From assembly GCA_013339895.1 (NCBI GenBank), contig JABACO010000007.1:10135645-10199644 (forward strand): 64,000 nt of DNA, given 5' to 3'. Every line of letters begins with the position of its first letter. The first letter of the stretch is position 1. The stretch is from Ephydatia muelleri (taxonomy: Eukaryota > Porifera > Demospongiae > Spongillida > Spongillidae). The translations under genes were made by a program, and so were the position numbers. Under the pieces are notes generated by a model, which saw only the letters and a program-made list of their open reading frames with translations, ran no database searches and was not told the origin of the DNA. This document shows positions 56,401-64,000 of the stretch, in pieces.

Positions 56401-59400
56401 TACAGAGCTTGCTGGGAGCAGGTGCTGATGTGAATATATCAAGATCTGATGTAAGAGATGTGACATGTGCATAGGGTACATACCCAATACAAAAGAAGAG
56501 TATGAACATGGGAGTAAATTCCTTCTGCGATATGGGTTACCTGCTTTGTCTTAAAGGATGTTGATATTGTCAACTAACCATGACATTATGTGTGCATGTG
56601 CATGTGTGTGAGTGTGTGTTTTTGTTGGTGTGTGTGTGCGCATATTTCTGTGTGTGGTAGCAGTTGAATGAAAGCAGTATTTCAATGTACAGATGTGCAT
56701 GAGTGATGTTTCCATAGTAAGGGTGGTCTGAATGCATAATGATAACCGTGCTTGGGTTTCTTTTCTATCTCCACCCTCTCTCTAGCTTGCCATCTCTCTC
56801 CCATCTTTCACCTCTCCCCAGCACATTGCTATACATGTACACGTTACATGAATGTAGTAAAATGAAATTTGGATGTTTGATTTGTTTTATTCATTCACTC
56901 CTTACCAGGACAATAGAACTCCATTGTATGTGGCCAGTCAGAATGGTCATCATGATGTTGTACAAGGCTTGTTGGCAGCAGGTGCTGATGTGAATGTAGC
57001 AATGTCTACAGTAAGTGATCAATGTGATGTTAAATTAGTTGGAGAGGCAAAGTACATGGTATGGGTGTGTCTCTATGCTTGAGAGTGTGTTTCATTCAAT
57101 GTGTGAGCCTGTGCGGTTGAATATGTGAATGTAGAGTGTTTTTGTTTTATGTGCATGCATGTAGTGTGTATGCTTCATGTGCATTTATGTATTGTTCGTG
57201 CTCATGTGCACCAGTCAGGATAACTACAAAACCTGGCCAACTTAATTGTAAAGTATCTCTTACACATATCACTAATGCTTGGTGTTGTTGCCCACAATGT
57301 GATAGGTAGTAATGGTACTCTGGCTAGCTGAAGGATGTGTTCCATATACCATTGAGCCTACAGGGGTAATGCTGGTCACTATTACATCCCAAACCAAGAT
57401 ACTGATCATTGATTTGCTTTAACGGTGTAGCCCACAATTGATTAGGGATATGATACATGAGAGTTGAAAAGTAAAGGAGTTGTGGGAGCAAATTGCAGTC
57501 AAGACTGTGACTGAAGTGGTGTCTCTCACTTGTTTCTCCTTTAATGGAACCTGTAGCAAACAACTCAAATACATTCAATGGAACTTGCAGAATTAAAAAG
57601 AAATTACAAGATGATCATATTAGATTTATGGACAACATTGGCTGTTCTCATTCTCAAAGCGAGCACACCATTGCCTTTGCTTCATATTCTCTCCTCACTC
57701 CCTTAATTTACATTTGGTCTACAGCACGAAAATGAATTGTCATGTAATTATCATTGAATTTTTATTCATGCATCACAATGATGGCATTGTGCTAGTTGAT
57801 GCAACACCGATTGTATTCCACTAATTGTGACTTAGGCATGTGTCTATAGACAGCATAGTTTATTAGTGATAGTGGACCCATACATAAGTACAGATTTATG
57901 TACATGTACTGTGTACATGACTGGTGAGGAATTTGATTGTATTATAAAATGCAAATGACATTGATACATTTAGTTCATTAGTGAATATACCATCTCATTG
58001 TCCTTTGTCATAACATGTGCTATCCCATGGGCATGTGATGACTATCGAGTTCAGGGCTTATTGGTGATGGTGCCCCCATAAATTAAGTACAGTTTTATGT
58101 ACATGCAGCAGAGTGTATGTGATGTGTCATAGCATGTTATTATATGGTTTCCTCTATACCTTCACTGCATGCTACATACTTTTCCCTCCTATTGACATGT
58201 ACAGTGTATGTATACAACTGACATTGCTGCATGGATATCAAACGTTACGAATATGGCGTTTCACTGTCCTTCATTTGCCACAAGAGTTCTATTGCATAGA
58301 CCTAATGGTGATAATGGCATTCTTTTTATGTGGATGTATTTGCCATGCGATCATGAGTGTTATACATGCATGTAACTTTCCGCAATTATATGTTTACATC
58401 TGTCTTGTGTAATGGTTCACGCTCACCTCCACTGGTTCAGCATCTGGTAATGATGGCATTTGTATTGTAGAATGGTAGCAGTCCACTGCGCATAGCAAGT
58501 TATAATGGACATCTTGAAGTAGTGAAGACACTCATTGAAGCTGGAGCTAATGTCAATCAGGCCACTAAGGTACGTGTGGTTTTTGATATACTTTAGTGTC
58601 ATTTTAATATATGAATGCGCCTACATATTGCATGTGACACATAGCCTGTGTACTGATGTATGGAATACATGCAGTTTATACAAAGCTAACATATCAATAC
58701 ATACATGTACAGTGTACAGTATATATGCAAACACCACAACTATTTATATCAATTGCAGATTGATTTTTACCTACTAGTACCTGACTTAAAAACATATACA
58801 ACTTGATTGCAAACAGAAGAACAAAGTGCATAGAATTTTGATGAAAAAGATCATAGCAGACATGATGCAGACTATAAGCTATATACCAGAATAGTTTTTG
58901 TTAGTTCACATATATATATTTCACATGTCTATTGCTACAGGTGTGTATGCAAATGGTTGCTAATAGTATGAGATTGTGCAGGGGAAATTATACAGTGTAG
59001 CTGTGAACATGTATGTGATCTGGATTAATACTTTCCCAAAAGTTTGGTATTTCAAATATTTCAGCCTGCATGTTTTACATATGCATCATGACCCATTTTC
59101 TAAGTGATTTTGTGATGAGGAAGACAAGGTATTATTGTAATGCGGTAGTCCCTACTCTACCATCTACCCTCATAACATTGCAAATGTATAATAAAAACTG
59201 TACTATTATCGACAATGAGTGGTAATACTTAGATTTAGTTCCTATGATGTATGCTTGTGTGTGTGTGGGTTTGTAGGTAGATGGATGGGTGGTATGGGTG
59301 TACTACAGTAAGCTGCACTGTCCTGTTATTTATACATTAAGGCTGAGAGAAGGTCATGTAGTGTATGTGCTTCATGTGCAAGTGTGCAGTGTGTGCTTGA

Positions 59401-60075
59401 TGTACATGTACATGTGTGTAGTGCATGTATATGTGTATGTTTCAGCCAGAAAACAGCTCATGGTGGTGCAAAACTGTTGAACTATTTTAGATGGAGCAAT
59501 TATAAACAAAGCAAATCTGAAGGCCATTTTATACTTATAAATGTACATTAACTAAAATTGTTGAATGTTATTTTCAGTCCACAATATCACTCAAATGTAT
59601 TGTATTGAGTGGTTCACAACTGTATTAAAAAGCATTCGTATGCATTTTTAATGCAATGAATATTGATACTATAATACATATGTGGAATATTATAAGTTGT
59701 GGTTTGTTTACCATTCGATAGATTACAAAGGGAATAACATGCTAGCAAGGGGAGTCAAATGCCTTTCCTCGTCCCCTTGATGAAACCCTGCTATGTGAGA
59801 TTTTTTGAGTGTGTGTGTAAAGGAAAATTGCAATTTAAAACACTGTACTGTTATGGTGGAGTAAAGATTTTGATTGGAAATCTTCATTGGTTCAGTGAGT
59901 TGTTTTAATTTTCATATTTATTTTTAATGAATGCACATGATGATAAGAAAAGTGTATGCTTCTCCTTTACCAGAACAATGAAACTCCATTGTATGCAGCA
60001 AGTCAGGAGGGTCAACATGGTGTAGTACAAACTTTGTTGGGAGCAGGTGCTAATGTGAATACAGCAAGATTTGAT
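50484..60075 (+). CDS. Ankyrin-repeat protein, one repeat per exon
   Basis: A tiny first exon ATG-TTA-CAA (50484-50492) is followed by 50546-50644, 54853-54957, 55056-55151, 56349-56450, 56909-57010, 58471-58569 and 59974-60075. Every intron is phase 0 with GT-AG ends. Exons are 96-105 bp, about one 33-residue ankyrin unit each: SASKNGDIANLRRLL; TPLIWASWKGHHDVV; PLWIASFHGHLNIV; TPLYVASEKGHHDIV; TPLYVASQNGHHDVV; PLRIASYNGHLEVV; TPLYAASQEGQHGVV, each ending in GANVN/GADVN-type sequence. Ankyrin arrays are protein-interaction scaffolds; the partner is unknown. No stop is seen after 60075; the Tigger element begins 446 bp later, so further exons may lie beyond it. The first exon is the weakest part of the model. 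Confidence 0.8.
50983..51302. mobile_element. 320-bp MITE with TA duplication (Tc1/mariner-pogo type)
   Basis: The inverted ends CAGTCTGCCCTCCTTATAAG are identical on both sides, flanked by TA (50981-50982, 51303-51304). An internal extra copy of 'gagcttataaggaggga' lies near the right end. It has no coding capacity and lies in the long ankyrin-gene intron. Confidence 0.9.
51303..52190. other. Ankyrin-gene intron, no gene recognised
   Basis: Contains a short CAG run (51417-51440) and a small palindrome 'tagaggtctgacaggacctcta' at 52014-52035; nothing else supported. Confidence 0.45.
52191..53300 (+). pseudogene. RAG1-N-terminus-like (N-RAG-TP type) zinc-binding relic
   Basis: Three broken frames line up. 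First, 'CEMFAAHLQSVFGIKTSIDA' with 'LHP' and a Cys pair (ICYQCKLALD) in another frame. Second, 'FEWPAHSMDW'. Third, the open frame 52607-53017 with a RING-like block: C at VCIQLLCEP, HPCRALVCTNCIVSW, VKCPCCF, then 'IKCVRC'-like MVKCVRCKRDIRAGDY. Cys-rich RINGs of this layout occur at the RAG1 N-terminus and in N-RAG-TP transposons described from Aplysia. A downstream piece reads 'GAPGRTFYPTTEG' and 'ADEGRHALLAEVW'-like sequence. Multiple stops and frame slips make it a relic. No catalytic RAG1 core is present. Family assignment is from motif memory only. Confidence 0.5.
53301..54852. other. Ankyrin-gene intron, no gene recognised
   Basis: AT-rich; no exon or element supported. Confidence 0.45.
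55690..55815. repeat. Tandem repeat of about 22 bp
   Basis: About five copies of 'gctactaggtgtaggtggag' in the ankyrin-gene intron 55152-56348. Confidence 0.85.
57011..58470. other. Ankyrin-gene intron with a diverged direct duplication
   Basis: About 70 bp around 57855-57925 resembles 58045-58115 ('taagtacagatttatgtaca' against 'taagtacagttttatgtaca'). Nothing else recognised. Confidence 0.5.
58570..59973. other. Ankyrin-gene intron
   Basis: AT- and TG-rich; no gene or element recognised. Confidence 0.45.
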
Positions 60076-60767
60076 GTAAGGAATGTGACATTTAATTATT
60101 TCATGAATGTGGGCCATTATATAAATAGTTCTGAGGAATGGAGAGAGGGGAAGCAAACATGCATGTGGTATGAGTGTGTCTGTGCTGAGTGTTTGTGTCA
60201 TGTGTCCGTGTGTAGTGTGTGGGTTTTATGTGCATATATTTAGGGTGTATGTGCATGTGTGTATGTTTTGCCGAGAATAATTCTCAAGGGTGTGATTGAA
60301 ACTTTATAGAGGTGATTAAACATTTATGGTAAAGCAACACTGAGGGCTAGCTATGGGTAGTTCCAGGTCCATTCAGACTGCAAATACCTTTAGTTATTCC
60401 TATTTGAAACGTTGTATATTTATTTACCATAAAAGTGGTTATCAATATTTGCATTGGATTTTTCCCTTGTAAATAGGTTGATTCTAATGAATGGCTTTCT
60501 AATTATAAAAATACAGTGATACAGTGGAACCCCGAAATGCAGACTCCCTGAAATATGGACACCTTGATAAACAGTCTAGGTCCCAAAAAACTTACGTTGA
60601 CAATGCACTTGTTACGCCCCTGAATTGCGTACACCTCGATATTCCGTAATCCGGACAGCGCCATATATAATGAGTGATTATTTTCTTCTGCACACGCTCC
60701 ACATAGGCTCTAGTACCTTACAAGCAATACTTGCAGGGAACTTCCATGCCATATCCAGCACCATGAT

Positions 60768-61157
60768 TCACAACTGCTCCAGTAACTTCCACTGTCCCTT
60801 TATTACATGGGACAAACATTGACAGAAACGGACTGATAGTTTTGCAGGAACATGGCCGGCAACTAAAGTGTTTTTGACAATAGCTACTGCTTTTTTGTCT
60901 TTGATGTGCGTGGGCTCTGTCTGCAAAAGCAGAACTTCACCTACAGAGGGTTGCCAGACAGCTTGGTAATCATGGTACCTCCTAACAAACGATGCTATTT
61001 CAAAATAGGAGCTTTCTACATCTGCTAGTTGGCTTGCCATGCTTTGCGGGGTACGAAAAAGCACATTAGTAGACTCTGATATTTGTTTAAAGTGCATGAC
61101 ATATATATTACCTCTGGTTATACACAGAGTAGAGTAAATGCGCTCAAGCGTCAACAA
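60768..61157 (-). CDS. HIRAN-like domain ORF inside the Tigger element, opposite strand
   Basis: This 129-codon open frame contains 'FVRRYHDYQAVWQPSVGEVL', 'TEP', 'DKKAVAIVKNTLVAGHVPAK' and 'LS', a HIRAN-type pattern (E-P, D-x-x-A-V-x-V, then a GHVP turn) over about residues 57-120. HIRAN domains, known from HLTF/Rad5 proteins, bind DNA 3' ends. Here the domain stands alone with no helicase around it. The ORF is unbroken although the neighbouring transposase is destroyed, and it lies wholly between the left terminal repeat and the transposase, in antisense orientation. Its start may be further upstream through a splice. Function unknown. Confidence 0.55.
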   Translation of the reverse strand: MLTLERIYSTLCITRGNIYVMHFKQISESTNVLFRTPQSMASQLADVESSYFEIASFVRRYHDYQAVWQPSVGEVLLLQTEPTHIKDKKAVAIVKNTLVAGHVPAKLSVRFCQCLSHVIKGQWKLLEQL

Positions 61158-61319
61158 TAGTATAGGTCGGTTGTAGGAAACGCGTACTTTTAATTCTATT
61201 TAAACGCGTGCTTTTAAAATATAGCAGCTGCATGTTGTTCAATTCGTTGCCTCACCAATTTACAGCTGGAGAGTAAATAAGTTGCATGGTTACTAATTCT
61301 AAGTGGAATGATTAGCCTC

Positions 61320-62849
61320 TTGCTACGAAGTACGAAGGGATAAAAGAAGCACAGACGAGCAAAGGTGTAGGCATATGCAAGCTAGCAGAAAGATTTGGCT
61401 GTGGGAAAACTCAAATTTGTACTATCCTGAAGAACAAAGAGAAGATAGAGGAGTTGTATCTTTCTAATGCATCTGGTGAACAATGTAGAACTGACAAAAG
61501 ATGTCTTGAGTCAAAGTATTCTGAGCTCAATGAAGCTTTACATCGCTAGTATTTGTTAGCTGTGTCAAAAATATGTTTATCCTGGTGGACACATTCTTGT
61601 AGAGAAGGCAATGGAAATAGAAGCTAAACTAAATCTTGGTGATTTCGGGGCATTGAATGGCTGGCTGGATCGTTGGAAGAAGAAGCACAATCTGAGGCAC
61701 ATGAATATTTGTGGTGAATCAGGCAGTGTCAGCAGTGTGACAGTGGATTCCTGGAAAGAGAGGATACCAGAGATAGTACAAGGACACAGTGTTGATGATG
61801 TATGGAATCTGGATGAAAGTGGAGTATTTTGGGCAAGCACTTCCTGACAAAGGCTTTGCAGAAAGAGTGAAGCAGTGTAAGGGTGGGAAGAAGTCAAAAC
61901 AACGATTCACTGTCATATTTATTGTGAATGATGCCAGTAAGAGTGAATCAAAGCCCACAGTAATATGGAGATCTGAAAACCCTCGATGCTTCAAGGGAAT
62001 AAAAGAAGAGTACATTGCCAGTTGAGTAATTCAGTCAGTGTAAAGCATGGATGATTGGTGATGTTATTGTATTAGATACGATATTGTCTAAAATCAACAT
62101 TATTCTGAGGAAGAATGGACGGTCAGTTCTGCTTCTCATCAATAATGCTGGATGTCACCCACCTGATTTAGTACAGAAGTATAGCAATATTAGGATTGTT
62201 TTCTTACCTGCCAATACCCACCTCAGTATTGCAGCCCCTTGACCTTGGTATTATAAAGAACTTCAACATTCACTATTGCAAACTCCTACTAAGCTAAATT
62301 GTAGCAAAAGCTGACACATCCTCATCTGAATTGTTGAAATCTGTTGCAAGCGATTAGGTGGGTGGCTGAAGCATGGAGATGTGTAGCTGAAACTACAATA
62401 AAAGAATGTTTCTGCAAAGCTGGTATGTTATGCAAGGATTTTTCTCTTGCTAAGCCTAATATATCAGCTGACACAGTTCTGTTTTGTGACATTGATGTGC
62501 ATGAATTTGGGGAGGGCATTGATGATGACACTGAAGTAGATGAACTATTTTCTCAAATTAGTTTAGAGAAGGTGTTGTCACTGTCTGAAATGCTAAGTGC
62601 TGAGGAAGAGATTCCGATTTGTGCCGAGTTTGCTGAGAGCTCTTGGAGTTCATGGCTTCATTGGGCCCAAAAGATAAGGAAGTGGGTCTTGATAACAGTG
62701 ATGAAGATGAAGACAATATGTATGTTGAAGACACAGAACCCCCTCCTTCGAGAATGACATATTTGACAGAAGTCATTGACTGCCTTGAAGATATCCATTC
62801 ATTTCTTGAGCAGAACAGTCATGCAGAAGAAGCAACTAGGACTGATTAG
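61320..62849 (+). pseudogene. Tigger/pogo DDD transposase, broken
   Basis: The N-terminal part has a helix-turn-helix of the pogo/CENP-B kind (KGVGICKLAERFGCGKTQIC, TILKNKEKIEE). The second DNA-binding part follows (GALNGWLDRWKKKHNLRHMN), then the catalytic fold: VWNLDESGVFW (first Asp), ALPDKGFAERVKQCKGGKKS, PTVIWRSENPRCFKG, and LLLINNAGCHPPDL, where family members have DNAGCH. The second catalytic Asp is Asn here. FLPANT and LDLGIIKNF continue in a shifted frame, followed by an acidic C-terminus. Stops near 61547 and 62023 and at least three frame slips make it inactive. Confidence 0.88.
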
Positions 62850-62984
62850 CTACTGAGTGCAGTCACCAGGTTGAAATGCACGTGCTCTGTTCAAGCATCA
62901 ATTTTACACATTTTTTCCAAAAAGATAACACCCCTTAATCTTAATTATGCTGTATCTGTATTGTACACACTTGCCATCATTATA

Positions 62985-63772
62985 TGGGACAGTTTAAATG
63001 TCCTATGTTTTATAACATTATAACTATAAAAAATGCTCTGCGCGTGAATCGTCGTAGCGTACGAACGGTTAATGCTGTCGACTTCCTATTTTCACCACAT
63101 GATGTCACACCATCTCTCTATGGATAGTTCGAATATTGTCTCTTAGTTCCACTCCCTGAGGAAAATACAAGAGGTCTTACCTCCAGGGGTTCGAAACACG
63201 AGTATTTCCCTGCAGGAGTGTCGGCATTGCCTCAAATTCGGTTTCCAGTTAGAGAAGCTCTTGAGGTACTTAAATATTCTTTTCGTTAATTTTTACTTCA
63301 ACAGGTGATAAGATATTTGCTTTCTAAGTTAAAGCACATTTCCCGCTAGTTTCGCGGATCGGGTCTAATATTTTTATTATATATTAGATCCGACCCGGGA
63401 AACTAGCGGGAAATGTGCTTTAACTTAGAAAGCAAATATCTTATCACCTGTTGAAGTAGAAATTAACGAAAAGGATATTTAAGTACCTCAAGAGCATCTG
63501 TAACTGGAAACCGAATTTGAGGCAATGCCGACACTCCTGCAGGGAAATACTCGTGTTTTGAACCCCTGGAGGTAAGACCTCTTGTATTTTCCTCAGGGAG
63601 TGGAGCTAAGAGACAATAATCGATGTATCCATAGAGAGATGGTGTGACATCATGTGGTGAAAATAGGAAGTCGACAGCATTAACCGTTCGTACGCTACGA
63701 CGATTCACGCGCAGAGCATTTTTATAGTTATAATGTTATAAAACATAGGACATTTTCGCGGAAACTGTCCCA
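62985..63772. mobile_element. 788-bp foldback element: giant near-perfect inverted repeat
   Basis: Two arms of about 385 bp (62985-63372 and 63387-63772) are complementary with few differences around a short AT loop at 63373-63386. Ends read TGGGACAGT with flanking TA (62983-62984, 63773-63774). The left arm lacks 8 bp ('ccgcgaaa') found near the right end. There is no coding capacity; the ORF 63463-63708 is arm sequence. It lies between the Tigger transposase and the right Tigger end, so it inserted after Tigger did. A diverged arm lies at 1672-2036. Confidence 0.95.
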
Positions 63773-63891
63773 TATTATATACTTGTAATGATAAAAAGTT
63801 CCAACCCGGACCCCCTGAATAAAGGACACCTCGATAATCAGGACACTTGAGGTTGGTCCCGCTAGTGTCCGCATTTCGGGGTTCCACTCTA

Positions 63892-64000
63892 AATGTTTAT
63901 TTAAACCTCTCCAGCTAAAGCAACTCATCCAAGGGCTACTCAAAGGTTCTGTGCCCTGCTCTGAACAAGCCCACAGCTTGCCCAGGCTTTTGTGGAAACA
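63892..64000. other. Right edge, no gene recognised
   Basis: Host sequence after the Tigger element; too short to interpret. Confidence 0.5.

Larger units (their letters stand above)
60522..63889 (+). mobile_element. Tigger/pogo-type DNA transposon (3.4 kb including a nested element)
   Basis: Left end CAGTGGAACCCCGAAATGC; right end is the complement of GAGTGGAACCCCGAAATGC. TA lies on each side (60520-60521, 63890-63891), the expected target duplication. Subterminal sequence ('ggacacctcgat' type) is also inverted between the ends. Inside are a dead transposase (+), a HIRAN-like ORF (-) and a 788-bp palindromic element. Confidence 0.93.

Noticed and set aside
63463-63943. Minus-strand ORFs at the right edge
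   Set aside because: Arm sequence of the foldback element and Tigger terminal sequence.

Overview
The window looks like nuclear DNA of an invertebrate animal, most likely an early-branching marine metazoan such as a sponge. That is an inference. What the sequence shows is short coding exons with GT-AG introns, animal-type genes (an R3H/SUZ protein, a V-ATPase a subunit, an adhesion-GPCR fragment, a MALSU1/RsfS-type protein, an ankyrin-repeat gene), and a dense mix of nested DNA transposons, an LTR element, a LINE relic and many minisatellites. There is no operon, phage or CRISPR structure. One 100-N assembly gap lies at 14712-14811.

Layout. 1-6063: no gene seen; CA/TG microsatellites and an old foldback-element arm (1672-2036). 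6064-14711 (+): ten exons of an R3HDM1/2-type gene whose last visible exon runs into the gap. 14812-17664: a very long 36-bp tandem array. 17682-29829 (+): 21 exons of V-ATPase subunit a, complete at the 3' end and lacking only its first ~70 codons, which must lie in the gap or be lost. Several V-ATPase introns carry minisatellites, two of which multiply the 5' splice site itself. 29830-31611: nothing seen. 31612-34541: adhesion-GPCR C-terminal half, piggyBac-like scrap and a two-zinc-finger ORF, all on the minus strand.

34913-38097 (+): an intron-containing but decayed integrase gene. One of its small introns was invaded by a 1.5-kb terminal-inverted-repeat transposon with a 4-bp target duplication. 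40807-44560: a Ty3/gypsy-type LTR element with ~125-bp LTRs and 5-bp target duplication. It has an in-frame deletion joining gag to reverse transcriptase and itself carries an 812-bp DNA transposon. 45059-45508 (-): MALSU1-like exons broken by a 932-bp hAT-type element with 8-bp target duplication. 47680-48467 (-): C-terminus of a LINE with a restriction-like endonuclease. 50484-60075 (+): an ankyrin gene built from 96-105-bp phase-0 exons, with a TA-flanked MITE and a RAG1-N-terminus-like zinc-binding relic in its introns. 60522-63889: a Tigger/pogo element with a dead DDD transposase, an opposite-strand HIRAN-like ORF, and a 788-bp giant palindrome inserted into it.

The host genes show no common pathway; the theme is transposon nesting and splice-site-bearing tandem repeats in introns. 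In two V-ATPase splice junctions and one MALSU1 junction the reading frame is off by one base next to a G run, which suggests residual single-base deletions in the assembly.
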